Made by a program: the position numbers and the translations under genes. Of a DNA stretch of 64,000 nucleotides, positions 9,489 through 18,160 are shown piece after piece (the stretch's first letter is position 1; every line of letters begins with the position of its first letter). Origin of the DNA: Verrucomicrobiota bacterium (GTDB taxonomy: Bacteria; Verrucomicrobiota; Verrucomicrobiia; Limisphaerales; UBA9464); NCBI GenBank assembly GCA_016871805.1, contig VHCG01000017.1:1-64000 (forward strand), read 5' to 3'. A model generated the notes under the pieces. It worked only from the letters and a program-made list of their open reading frames with translations, was not told the origin of the DNA and searched no databases.

Positions 9489-12350
9489 GTGCCCTGCGAG
9501 ACTCCCTTCCCACGACGACTGCTCCGCTCCGTGGCCCTGATGACCGCGCTGCTGGCCGGGGCCGGACGGGTCGCGGCAGCGGGCCCCGACTTCAGCCGAT
9601 CCGTCCGCCCGGTCCTCGCCGCTAAATGCTATGCCTGCCACGGACCCGATGCCGAAGCGCGCAAGGCCGGCCTGCGTCTCGACACCTTCGAAGGCGCCAC
9701 CGCCCGGCTGAAATCGGACGTCACCGCCATCGTCCCCGGCAAACCCTCCGACAGCGCCCTCCTCTCACGGGTTGTGCATGCGGACCCCGATGAGCGCATG
9801 CCGCCCCAGGGAGAGCCGTTGACCACCGAGGAGGTACGAACCTTGGAGCAGTGGATCGCCGCCGGTGCCCCGTACGCGGAGCCCTGGGCATTCCGTCCGC
9901 TCCAGGATCCTCCGGTGCCCGCGGTGCAGGATGCCGGATGGTGTCGGGGAGAGGTTGATGCCTTCGTCCTGGCCCAGCGCGAGTCTGCCCGACGCGGGGC
10001 GCCAAAACGCGATGTCGATCCCGTTGCCTGGCTGCGTCGGCTTTCCTTCGACCTCCGGGGGCTGCCCCCAAGCCCCGAGGAGATCCGGGCGTTTGTCGCT
10101 GACCTGTCCCCCGGACGGGACGCCCGATGGGTGGACCGCTTCCTGGCGGATCCGGCGTTCGGTGAACGGTGGGGACGCCACTGGCTCGACCTGGCCCGGT
10201 TCGCCGAGACCATGGCCCATGAGTTCGACTTCGAGATCCCCTACGCCTGGCGCTATCGCGACTACGTGGTCGAGGCCTTCAACACCGACCTGCCGCCGGC
10301 CCGCTTCGTGTCGGAGCAGATTGCCGGCGATCTGATGCCACCCCGACCCGGTCTCGGCCTCCCGAACGCCGCCCCGATCGGCACGGCCTGGTGGTTCCTC
10401 GGTCCGTCCACCCATGCGCCGGTGGATGTCCGCCAGGACGAGGCCGATCGGCTTGCCGGTGCGGTCGATGTCGCCGGCCGGAGCCTCTTCGGTCTCTCCA
10501 TCGCGTGTGCGCGATGCCACGACCACAAGTTCGACCCGATTCCGACCCGCGATTTCTATGCGCTGTTCGGCGTGGCCCGGAACACGCGTCGGATCGAGGG
10601 ATTCGTCGACGCCGATCCCCGCATGGCGGAACGGTGCCAGGCCGCCCGGGAGGCGCTTGAGACCGCAGGACGGATCTCCGGGGCGGTCGCCACGACGCGT
10701 CCCACGACCACGTCGCCCGCCGTCACCGTTCTCGACGATGTGACGCGGGGAGGCGCCGGATGGTCCCGCTCGGGACGTGCCTTCGATGCCGCCGGCGCGC
10801 TGGTGGCCCTCGATGCCGCCGGGGAACTCCGCGCAGCAGAAACGGGCACCCTTGACAGCGCCCGGCTCGCCCCGGCCCTCACCGGCAGTGCCCGCTCGGG
10901 AGACCACTCCATCAACCGCCGGTACGTCCACCTTCGGATCCGTGGCAGTGATGCGCCGTTCCGGGCGGTGATCGACAACTACTGGCTCGACAAGCATGTC
11001 GGCCTGCTTTTCGAGGGGTTCCGTCGGCGTCTCCCCAAGGCTGAGGGGGCCGAGGCCGCCAAGGATCCGCGTGACCTCCCGTGGCGCATCGAGACCTTCG
11101 ACTTCGCCCGCTACCAGGGGGAACGGGTCCACTTCGAGATCGAGGATGATGGCCCCGGCTGGATCGAGATCGACACGATCCTCGCCACCGACGATCCCAC
11201 CCCGCCCCTGGTTGAACAGTGGGACGTCGATGGACCCGCCACCGGAATCAATCCGCCGGCCGCAGGGCTGGCAGAGGCACGCCGGAAGGCGGTCGAGAGC
11301 CGCGATGCCCTGCTGGCCTGCACGCCGCCGATCCGGGCGCTGATTGCGGATGAGGGAGGTCCTCTTGACGAACGGATCCACGTCCGCGGTGCCGCCCATC
11401 GCTATGGCGAACCTGCCCCGCTGGCCCGGTTGTCCGTGCTGGGTGAGGGTCAGCCCGCGCCAGTAGAGGGCAGCGGACGACGGGCCCTGCTTGCCGCCCT
11501 GACCGACCCAGGTCGTCCCTTCTTCTGGCGCACCACTGCCAATCGCATCTGGCTCAAGCTCTTCGGACGCGGAATCGTCGAGACGCCCGACGACTTCGGT
11601 CAGCTCGGCGGAACGCCCTGGAGTCCAGAGCTCCTCGATCACCTCGCCTCCCGGCTCGCCCAGGGTCAGACGGTCAAGCAGGTGATCCGCGACATCACCC
11701 TCTCCCACGCCTACCGGGCGGCGGCCGATCCCGGCGAGGCTCCGGGTGACATCTGGGCCCCGTTGGCGGTGCGACGCCTCGATGCCGAGGAGATCCGGGA
11801 CGCCCTGTTGTCGGCCTCGGGCCACCTCGACCGCCGGATCGGCGGCACCAGCGTCCGCGCCCGCCTGACCGAACACATGCAGGGACGGGGTCGTCCTGGC
11901 AGCTCGGGTCCGGTGGATGGCGACCTCCGTCGCAGCGTGTATCTCGAGACGCGACGCAACTTCCTCGACCCCTTCCTCCAGGCCTTCGACCAGCCCGCTC
12001 CGGCGACCGCCTGTGGTCGACGCCATGCCTCGAACGTCCCGGCCCAGTCCCTCGCCCTCATGAACGGCGAGCTCGTCCATCTGATCGCCCAGCGCTGGGC
12101 GGACTCGCTGGTCCCGGAGGCGGGTGCGTCGACATCCTCGCCGGCGCGGGATCGGGAACGGATCGAGCAGCTCTGGCTCTCGGCGTTCGCCCGGTGGCCG
12201 CGTCCCGAGGAGATCGGGGTGGCGCTCGACTTCCTCGACGCCGAACGCGCCTCGACGCACACCGAGACGCCCCTCGCCCGCGAACGCGCCGCCTATGCGG
12301 CCCTCAGCCACTCGCTCTTTGCCTCCAAGGAATTCGTCTTCCTCCGATGA
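9489..12350 (+). CDS. DUF1549/DUF1553 protein with N-terminal cytochrome-c-like domain (pair A)
   Basis: 953-residue exported protein. From GTG 9489 (AGGGAAAGG upstream) the N-terminus is a signal peptide with RRLLRSVALMTALLAGAGRV. Domains in order: a planctomycete-type cytochrome-c domain with CYACH (Cys 47, Cys 50, His 51); DUF1549 (LDLARFAETMAHEFD ... IACARCHDHKFDPIPTRDFY); a middle beta-rich segment with RYVHLRIRGSD and YWLDKH, probably a binding module; and DUF1553 (NRIWLKLFGRGIVETPDDFGQ ... SNVPAQSLALMNGELV). The upstream open frame to 8574 merely overlaps the propeller gene and is not coding. The family is unstudied biochemically as far as I know; a role in polymer degradation has been proposed because of its co-occurrence with sulfatases. 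Confidence 0.85.
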   Translation: MPCETPFPRRLLRSVALMTALLAGAGRVAAAGPDFSRSVRPVLAAKCYACHGPDAEARKAGLRLDTFEGATARLKSDVTAIVPGKPSDSALLSRVVHADPDERMPPQGEPLTTEEVRTLEQWIAAGAPYAEPWAFRPLQDPPVPAVQDAGWCRGEVDAFVLAQRESARRGAPKRDVDPVAWLRRLSFDLRGLPPSPEEIRAFVADLSPGRDARWVDRFLADPAFGERWGRHWLDLARFAETMAHEFDFEIPYAWRYRDYVVEAFNTDLPPARFVSEQIAGDLMPPRPGLGLPNAAPIGTAWWFLGPSTHAPVDVRQDEADRLAGAVDVAGRSLFGLSIACARCHDHKFDPIPTRDFYALFGVARNTRRIEGFVDADPRMAERCQAAREALETAGRISGAVATTRPTTTSPAVTVLDDVTRGGAGWSRSGRAFDAAGALVALDAAGELRAAETGTLDSARLAPALTGSARSGDHSINRRYVHLRIRGSDAPFRAVIDNYWLDKHVGLLFEGFRRRLPKAEGAEAAKDPRDLPWRIETFDFARYQGERVHFEIEDDGPGWIEIDTILATDDPTPPLVEQWDVDGPATGINPPAAGLAEARRKAVESRDALLACTPPIRALIADEGGPLDERIHVRGAAHRYGEPAPLARLSVLGEGQPAPVEGSGRRALLAALTDPGRPFFWRTTANRIWLKLFGRGIVETPDDFGQLGGTPWSPELLDHLASRLAQGQTVKQVIRDITLSHAYRAAADPGEAPGDIWAPLAVRRLDAEEIRDALLSASGHLDRRIGGTSVRARLTEHMQGRGRPGSSGPVDGDLRRSVYLETRRNFLDPFLQAFDQPAPATACGRRHASNVPAQSLALMNGELVHLIAQRWADSLVPEAGASTSSPARDRERIEQLWLSAFARWPRPEEIGVALDFLDAERASTHTETPLARERAAYAALSHSLFASKEFVFLR

Positions 12351-13795
12351 ACACGCCCCACATGCCCCCCTGCGGACGGATCCGCCCCGCCCCGCTGAAT
12401 CGTCGTGAGATGCTGGCCGCGTCGGGCAGCGGACTCGGCCTCTGGGCCCTCGCGGGCCTGTTCGGGTCCACCACCGCCCAGCTTACGGCCGCGGTGGGAT
12501 CGACCCGGGACGACCGGGCGCTGCTCTCCACCCATGCCCGCGCCAAGGCCCGCAGCGTCATCTTCCTCTACCAGGATGGTGGTCCGGCGCAGATGGACAC
12601 CTTCGATCCGAAGCCGCGGCTGGCCGACTACAACGGCAAGCCGTTCCCGCTGCCGATGGCGCCAACCCAGTTCAACAACAACGGCAACACGCTCGCCTCC
12701 CCATGGGCGTTCAAAGAGTGCGGCCAGTCCGGCATCCCGATCTCCGAGCTGTTCCCCAACCTTCGGCAGGTGGCCGACGAGCTGTGTGTGATCCGTTCGA
12801 TGACCAGCGAGTTCAGCGAGCACACCAACGCCAACTACTTTCTCCACACCGGGCTGGGCATCCCGGGGCGGCCCTCCATGGGGGCCTGGATGTCCTACGG
12901 CCTCGGCAGCGAGAACGACAACCTGCCCGGGTTCGTGGTCGTCGAGGGCGGATTGATCCCGCCTGGAGGACTCGACTGCTTCTCGGCCGGATTTCTCCCG
13001 GCGCGTCACCAGGGCTCCATCCTGCGTCCCCGCGGCGAGGCGATCGCGGATGCCACGCCCCGCGACCCGGACCCGGTCCAGTCGCGGAAGCGCCAGTTGA
13101 TCGCCCGCTTGGACTCGGCCTTCGCGCATGAGACCGGCGCAGAGGCCATCGAGAGCGCCATCGCCAACCACGAGCTGGCCTACCGGATGCAGTCGGCCAT
13201 CCCGGAACTCTCGTCCCTCGACGGGGAGAGCGCCGAGACAAAGGCGTTGTATGGGTTCGAAAGCCCCTTCGAACCCACCCGGATCTACGCCCGGGAATGC
13301 TGCCTGGCCCGGCGACTGGTCGAACGTGGCGTCCGATTCATCGAGGTCACCTGCCCCAAGACCATTGGCGACCGATGGGATCAGCACAGCGATCTGAAGG
13401 CTGGGCACGAGGCCAACGCGCGTGCAGTCGACCAGCCGATCGCGGCCCTCATCCTCGATCTCAAGCGGCGGGGACTGCTGGAGTCGACCCTGATCGTCTG
13501 GGCAGGCGAGTTCGGACGGACCCCCTTTGCCCAGGGCTCCAATGGCCGCGACCACAATCCGTTCGCGTTCACCGTCTGGATGGCGGGCGGTGGCATCCGA
13601 GGGGGCACGATCATCGGGGCGACCGACGACTTCGGATACCGGGCAGTCGACCGGAAATGCCAGATCCATGACCTCCATGCGACGATGCTGAACCAGCTGG
13701 GGGTGGATCACCGTCGACTCACGTTCCGCTCGGGCGGCCGGGACCATCGACTCACCGACGTCCACGGGGAACTGATCACCGAAGCGATTACCTGA
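12347..13795 (+). CDS. DUF1501 Tat-exported protein (pair A)
   Basis: 482 residues. The N-terminus LNRREMLAASGSGLGLWALA is a twin-arginine signal. The body is the alkaline-phosphatase-superfamily-like DUF1501 fold with VIFLYQDGGPAQMDTFDPKP, GVRFIEVTCPK, WAGEFGRTPFAQGSNGRDHNP and the C-terminal HDLHATMLNQLG...FRSGGRDHRLTDVHG. Conserved Asp/His residues in these motifs suggest metal binding, but no activity is established. It overlaps the DUF1553 gene by ATGA and ends about 20 bases from the convergent phosphatase gene. Confidence 0.88.
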   Translation: MNTPHMPPCGRIRPAPLNRREMLAASGSGLGLWALAGLFGSTTAQLTAAVGSTRDDRALLSTHARAKARSVIFLYQDGGPAQMDTFDPKPRLADYNGKPFPLPMAPTQFNNNGNTLASPWAFKECGQSGIPISELFPNLRQVADELCVIRSMTSEFSEHTNANYFLHTGLGIPGRPSMGAWMSYGLGSENDNLPGFVVVEGGLIPPGGLDCFSAGFLPARHQGSILRPRGEAIADATPRDPDPVQSRKRQLIARLDSAFAHETGAEAIESAIANHELAYRMQSAIPELSSLDGESAETKALYGFESPFEPTRIYARECCLARRLVERGVRFIEVTCPKTIGDRWDQHSDLKAGHEANARAVDQPIAALILDLKRRGLLESTLIVWAGEFGRTPFAQGSNGRDHNPFAFTVWMAGGGIRGGTIIGATDDFGYRAVDRKCQIHDLHATMLNQLGVDHRRLTFRSGGRDHRLTDVHGELITEAIT

Positions 13796-13816
13796 ATCCC
13801 TGCGCACCCGATCGGC

Positions 13817-14173
13817 TCAACGTTCCGGCAGACCCAGGAGTGGCGGGACCTTCGCCTTCAGTTCGTCGATAAGATCCGGGTCCACGAAGCCAGAGTCATC
13901 GGGAATTCGCAGAACGCCGGTCTGTTTGCCCTCCAGGTCCTCCGGAAACCGAAGCCGCAGCCGGTCCAGGTGGGACGTCTCCATCACCAGGATGATGTCG
14001 GCCCAGCCGATGAGGCCTTCGGTGACGACGACTTGGGCCTCGGGCTGTGTGCCCGCGGAACGAACCTGCACTCCTCGGGTGCCGCTCAAGATCTCCTCGG
14101 CAGTGAGGCTCCGTAGCCGGTTCCGACTGCAGACGAACAGGATCTTGAGTGGGTGTTCCGGCAGGTTCTCCAT
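13817..14173 (-). CDS. Predicted low-molecular-weight protein tyrosine phosphatase
   Basis: 118 residues. The P-loop ILFVCSRNRLRSLTAEEIL contains the CX5R catalytic motif (Cys 15 to Arg 21) preceded by a hydrophobic strand, as in low-molecular-weight tyrosine phosphatases. The short length and the motif FVCSRNRLRSLTAE match the reduced COG4551-type subgroup rather than the 150-residue Wzb/ArsC-like group. The downstream DP-type acid loop could be VDPDLID near the C-terminus. It is last in a tight minus-strand run after the SET-domain gene (18-base gap). Substrate unknown. Confidence 0.8.
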   Translation of the reverse strand: MENLPEHPLKILFVCSRNRLRSLTAEEILSGTRGVQVRSAGTQPEAQVVVTEGLIGWADIILVMETSHLDRLRLRFPEDLEGKQTGVLRIPDDSGFVDPDLIDELKAKVPPLLGLPER

Positions 14174-14191
14174 CCCAAGGTTGCCCCGGTC

Positions 14192-14578
14192 TCAGGAACG
14201 CAGCTTCGCCTCCGCCTCGGCATCGAAGGCGCGGTAGTTGCAGGTCAGTTCCTCATCCTCCGCGATGTCCCGGAGCGCACAGGTCACCCCGTCAGGTCCT
14301 CCGGGGGCCATGCCGGTGTTGGGAGATTCGGCGTGGTTCATGAAACAGGCGTGGTCGCCGCTCAGGACCCAGAGTCCCGAATCCCGCTCCCGCCACGCAA
14401 ACCAACGCAGGTGCGCCTGGGCGGATGCCGGCCAATGCGATGCCTCGGCATCGGAGAACCGCTGGTCGAAGCCGGACTCAAACCGCCAGATCGGGGCACC
14501 CGCCCTCAGCGGCGCGACAGGGAAAAGCCCCAGTCCATGGATGGAGCTGGGGCCGACCCGGACCGGGATGAGCAGCAT
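14192..14578 (-). CDS. Small SET-domain protein (putative protein lysine methyltransferase)
   Basis: 128 residues that form little more than a SET core. The N-terminal IHGLGLF, the AdoMet/knot motif HACFMNHAESPNT and the C-terminal DEELTCNYRAFD are the three diagnostic SET blocks. Family members transfer methyl groups from AdoMet to lysine side chains, while in bacteria many of these short proteins have unknown targets. There are no pre-SET or post-SET cysteine clusters. It sits between the NIPSNAP lipoprotein and the phosphatase on the same strand with gaps under 30 bases, which suggests one transcript. Confidence 0.8.
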   Translation of the reverse strand: MLLIPVRVGPSSIHGLGLFPVAPLRAGAPIWRFESGFDQRFSDAEASHWPASAQAHLRWFAWRERDSGLWVLSGDHACFMNHAESPNTGMAPGGPDGVTCALRDIAEDEELTCNYRAFDAEAEAKLRS

Positions 14579-14606
14579 GGGATGTCGACTCGTCCGGATC
14601 CGAGGA

Positions 14607-15407
14607 TCACTGGACCGGAGAGAAGTCGGTCGCCTTCAGGAAGAGCGACTTCACGCCTCCCGGAGCGGTCAGGGAACCGCCAGCTGCCTTCTCGCTGGCC
14701 TCGCGGGCTGCCTTCCAGGCGGGGTCCTGTCCGAACGCGGCAAACGACTTCTTGGAGGCGTCCACCGAGGGGTGGGTCAGGAAGTAGTCGAGCGTGACGT
14801 CCGCACCCGGCTGATCGGCCATCTTGTGCCAGTAGGCGTAGTTGTCCATGCCGTGCTTGGCGAAGAGGGCCTGGGTGTGGTCGCGGAACCGGGCATCGAG
14901 GGCCCCAAGCCGTCCGGGCGCCGCGGTGTAGGTGCGCCATTCCCATACCCCGCCCTTGGAGACGTTGCCGGTGCGCGGCTTCGGGGAGTAGTCGGTCAGC
15001 ACATAGAAGGGATTCTCGGCCTTGCTGACGAGGGGACCGTTGGCCTCGGATGCCTTGGAAGCGGCTTTCCAGTCGGGATCGGCGACAAACGCCTTCCACG
15101 ACGCCTCGCGCGCCTCGCGGCTCGGGTAGGAGAGCAGGAAGTGGAGCCGCTGGTCGGCGGGATCGATCGGCATCCAGTAGCCGAGATTCGTCATGCCATG
15201 ACGGGCGAATAGCTTCAGGGTGTGGTTGCGGAATCGGTTGAGCAGCGCCTCCTGCTTGCCGGGGGCGATATGGTAGATCCGCATCTCATAGCAGCCGGCG
15301 GCGACGCCCTTGGAGGACGCACCCGAGGTGGCGCATCCGGACAGGACGGCGGCGGAGCTGAGAACGGTGGAGACGAGGAATTCCCTGCGAGGCAATGGCG
15401 AGGACAT
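14607..15407 (-). CDS. NIPSNAP-family exported lipoprotein, two tandem domains
   Basis: 266 residues. The N-terminus combines a Tat-like RREFL with a lipobox (VLSGCATSG, Cys about 25). Two copies of the NIPSNAP ferredoxin-like domain follow: [20 protein letters not shown]...[19 protein letters not shown], then [19 protein letters not shown]...[26 protein letters not shown] domains form dimeric alpha/beta barrels, and most bacterial members have no assigned substrate. It is first of three genes (with SET and phosphatase) and is divergent from the prepilin-like gene 220 bases away, so both promoters probably lie in that gap. Confidence 0.85.
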   Translation of the reverse strand: MSSPLPRREFLVSTVLSSAAVLSGCATSGASSKGVAAGCYEMRIYHIAPGKQEALLNRFRNHTLKLFARHGMTNLGYWMPIDPADQRLHFLLSYPSREAREASWKAFVADPDWKAASKASEANGPLVSKAENPFYVLTDYSPKPRTGNVSKGGVWEWRTYTAAPGRLGALDARFRDHTQALFAKHGMDNYAYWHKMADQPGADVTLDYFLTHPSVDASKKSFAAFGQDPAWKAAREASEKAAGGSLTAPGGVKSLFLKATDFSPVQ

Positions 15408-15626
15408 GCAGCTGATTGCACGCCGGCAACGACGGAGGCGTCAAGGCCGCGATCGAAGATCAGTTCGACGCGGTACGGCGACAGGCTCATGGCCGGCACG
15501 GATCCGGCCGGCGAAGGGAATCGTCTCCTCCGGACCGGCACCACAGACCCCAGCCCCAGATCCCAGCCTTGCCAAGCGAGACGGTTCCCAGTCTTCAATG
15601 GAGCAAGCTCCCACCCCTCCAGTATC

Positions 15627-16427
15627 ATGCCCACCGCGCGCCTCAAGCCACACTCCCAGCCGGGATTCACACTGATCGAGTTGCTCGTCGTGATCGCCAT
15701 CATCGCGATCCTCGCCGGCATGCTCCTGCCCGCCCTCGCCAAGTCGAAGGCAAAGGCCCAGGCGGTCCAATGCGTGTCCAACCTCCGACAGTGGTCGCTT
15801 ATCAGCACCCTCTACACTACCGACAACGGCGACCGTTTCATGGCCGACTACGGTCCGACCATCGAGGCCACCTGGATGGCCTCGCTCAGCAACCTTTACA
15901 GCAACATCGGCCAGTTCCGGCTGTGTCCGACCGCGAGGCTCCCATCGAAGGACGGCTACGGGAACACGCGTGAGCACTGGGGTTGGAGCCAGGACAACAA
16001 GGCGGAGGGCTACTTCCGGAAAGGCGACCATGGCAGCTACGGGATCAATCACTGGATCACCTCGCTCCCTCCGAGCTTCAAGGACGGCTGGCGAGGTCAG
16101 CCCTCGTGGCACTGGTCCACCGTCAGCGGCGTCACCGAGCCTTCGATCGTGCCGGTCTTCGCCGACTGCGCCTGGTATGGAGGGAATCCGTTCGACCTTC
16201 AGTATCCCGGCAATGGAGGCAAGCCACCGAAGACGCGGGACTGGAACAAGACCCAGGCCAAGCAGTGGGACTGGGACATGGCGCGGTTCGTCATGGACCG
16301 GCACAACCGCAACATCAACGTGGCCTTCGCTGACGGGTCCGGCCGGGCCGTGAAGCTCAACGCAGTCTGGGACCTCCAGTGGCATCGCCAGTTCCGACGC
16401 ACCGCGTTCGTCCCTTTGGCGTGGTAG
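15627..16427 (+). CDS. Prepilin-like 'H-X9-DG' secreted protein
   Basis: 266 residues. A type IV prepilin N-terminus occurs at [13 protein letters not shown]^FTLIEL (Gly 13 before the processed Phe, Glu at mature +5), then a long hydrophobic helix ending [13 protein letters not shown]. The C-terminal [12 protein letters not shown] fits the H-X9-DG motif of the large family of such proteins in Verrucomicrobiota, Lentisphaerota and Planctomycetota. They are thought to be exported by type II secretion/type IV pilus machinery, but their job is unknown. ATG 15627 is chosen because it gives the standard short prepilin leader; the open frame continues upstream without coding character. Confidence 0.88.
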   Translation: MPTARLKPHSQPGFTLIELLVVIAIIAILAGMLLPALAKSKAKAQAVQCVSNLRQWSLISTLYTTDNGDRFMADYGPTIEATWMASLSNLYSNIGQFRLCPTARLPSKDGYGNTREHWGWSQDNKAEGYFRKGDHGSYGINHWITSLPPSFKDGWRGQPSWHWSTVSGVTEPSIVPVFADCAWYGGNPFDLQYPGNGGKPPKTRDWNKTQAKQWDWDMARFVMDRHNRNINVAFADGSGRAVKLNAVWDLQWHRQFRRTAFVPLAW

Positions 16428-16633
16428 GATAGCCCCTGGCGAACCCCTCCCGACCCGTCCCACCTCGATTTACCCGCGGGCGTCGGCGGACCCGTGCTTC
16501 AGGCCACTGGACGTCTCCCAGGCACCCACCCACCCCAGGCCAAGCCTCTCCGGGCCTCCGGTCCACCACCCCACACCAGCCCACTGGCCCCACAGGTCGG
16601 CACCGCCTCGCAGGGTGGGCGCTCTCGCGCCCA

Positions 16634-16680
16634 GTGATGCAGGGCACTGCATCACCCACCCGTCCAGTGATCTGGATCAC
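16634..16680. repeat. Two tandem near-identical hairpins between convergent genes
   Basis: The first is GTGATGCAG-ggca-CTGCATCAC (16634-16655), a perfect 9-bp stem. The second is GTGATC-tg-GATCAC (16667-16680), a perfect 6-bp stem. Both are flanked by CCA on the left and CCACC on the right, so the unit CCAGTGAT...ATCACCCACC is repeated. They lie in the 266-base gap between the prepilin-like gene and the convergent DUF1501 gene. No T-run follows either arm, so they are weak as simple terminators. The rest of the gap is C-rich (CCACC motifs) and holds no gene. Confidence 0.6.
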
Positions 16681-16693
16681 CCACCGGATCCCC

Positions 16694-18160
16694 TCACGCC
16701 ATCAATGCCGGGACCAGTTCGCCATGGATGTCGGTCAGGCGGAAATCGCGTCCTTCGAACCGGTAGGTGAACCGCGTGTGTTCGATGCCCAGCAGATGCA
16801 GCAGCGTCGCATGGAGGTCGTGGACGCTCACGGGCGACTCCACGACGTTGTAGCCGAAGTCGTCCGTCTTCCCGAGCACAAGGCCCGGCTTGATTCCGCC
16901 GCCCGCGAACCACATCGAGTAGCAGCGTGGATGATGGTCCCGGCCGAAGTTCGTCTTGGAGATGTCGCCCTGGGAGTAGGCTGTCCGACCGAACTCACCG
17001 CCCCAGATCACCAGAGTCTCATCGAGCAGACCCCGGAGCTTCAGGTCCTGGATGAGCGCCGCACTGCCGCGGTCCGTATTCTTCGTCTGGGCCTTGATCC
17101 CGTCGGGTAAGCCACCGTGGTGGTCCCAGTCGCGATGGCACAGCTGGATGAAGCGCACCCCGCGCTCGGCGAGGCGTCGGGCCAGCAGGCAGTTGTTGGC
17201 GAACGAGGGCTTGCCGGGCTCCGCCCCGTAGAGCTCAAGGATCTCCTTGGGCTCCTTGGTGAGATCCATCAGCTCGGGGACACTCGTCTGCATCCGGAAC
17301 GCCAGCTCGTAGTTCTCGATGTGCGTCGCAATGGCCGGATCGTTTAAAGCCCCCAGCTGGCGCCGATTCAGGTCCTGCATGGCGTCAAGAAGCTGTCGAC
17401 GCGCCTTGCCGCTGAGTCCGGGCGGGTTCGACACGTACAGGACCGGGTCGCCCTGACTGCGGAGCTGGACACCCTGGTAGTTGCCGGGGAGGAACCCGTT
17501 GCCCCAGTACCGTGCCTGAAGCGACTGGCCACCGCTGCCGCTGGTCAGGACCACGTAGGCGGGCAGGTTCTCGTTCTCACTTCCAAGTCCATAGGCCAGC
17601 CACGACCCCATTGTCGGACGCCCCGGCTGCTGGTTACCGGTGCCGAAGAAGGTCACGGCCGGATCATGGTTGATCGGGTCGGTGTGGATCGACCGGACGA
17701 GGGCGATGTCGTCGGCGATTCCGCCGATGTGCGGGAGCATCGAGCTGATCTCCACGCCGGACTTGCCATAGCGCTGGAACGGGAACGCGGGACCGACGCA
17801 CTTGAGCACCGCCTGCCCTGCGGTCATGCCCGTGATCCGCTGTCCCATCCGGACACTGGGCGGGAGCTCCTCCCCCGTCATCTCGGTCAGCTTCGGCTTC
17901 GGATCGAACAGATCGAGATGCGACGGCGCCCCCGACTGGAACAGGTAGATGACCCGCTTGGCCTTCGGGGCGAAGTGGAGGGTCTTCAGGGCTCCGGCCG
18001 GGCCGGTGGTCGGTGCGGCCTCGGCTGCCGGGTTGAGCAGCGAGGCCAGGGCGATCGTGCCAAGGCCGGTCGTGCTCCGGGTCAGGAACGTGCGACGTGT
18101 CAGCGCCTTCTCCTGCTCGGACCGGAAGAGGATGGGATCGAGGGAGTTCACGGGATTCAC
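16694..18160 (-). CDS. DUF1501 Tat-exported protein (pair B)
   Basis: 488 residues. The twin-arginine signal LTRRTFLTRSTTGLGTIALA is followed by the DUF1501 body: YLFQSGAPSHLDLFDPKP, GVRFIQLCHRDWDHHG, WGGEFGRTAYSQGD, FGRDHHPRCYSMW and [34 protein letters not shown]. The start is GTG 18160, overlapping the stop of the DUF1553 gene (GTGA). A second in-frame GTG lies three codons downstream. Activity is unknown. Confidence 0.88.
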   Translation of the reverse strand: MNPVNSLDPILFRSEQEKALTRRTFLTRSTTGLGTIALASLLNPAAEAAPTTGPAGALKTLHFAPKAKRVIYLFQSGAPSHLDLFDPKPKLTEMTGEELPPSVRMGQRITGMTAGQAVLKCVGPAFPFQRYGKSGVEISSMLPHIGGIADDIALVRSIHTDPINHDPAVTFFGTGNQQPGRPTMGSWLAYGLGSENENLPAYVVLTSGSGGQSLQARYWGNGFLPGNYQGVQLRSQGDPVLYVSNPPGLSGKARRQLLDAMQDLNRRQLGALNDPAIATHIENYELAFRMQTSVPELMDLTKEPKEILELYGAEPGKPSFANNCLLARRLAERGVRFIQLCHRDWDHHGGLPDGIKAQTKNTDRGSAALIQDLKLRGLLDETLVIWGGEFGRTAYSQGDISKTNFGRDHHPRCYSMWFAGGGIKPGLVLGKTDDFGYNVVESPVSVHDLHATLLHLLGIEHTRFTYRFEGRDFRLTDIHGELVPALMA

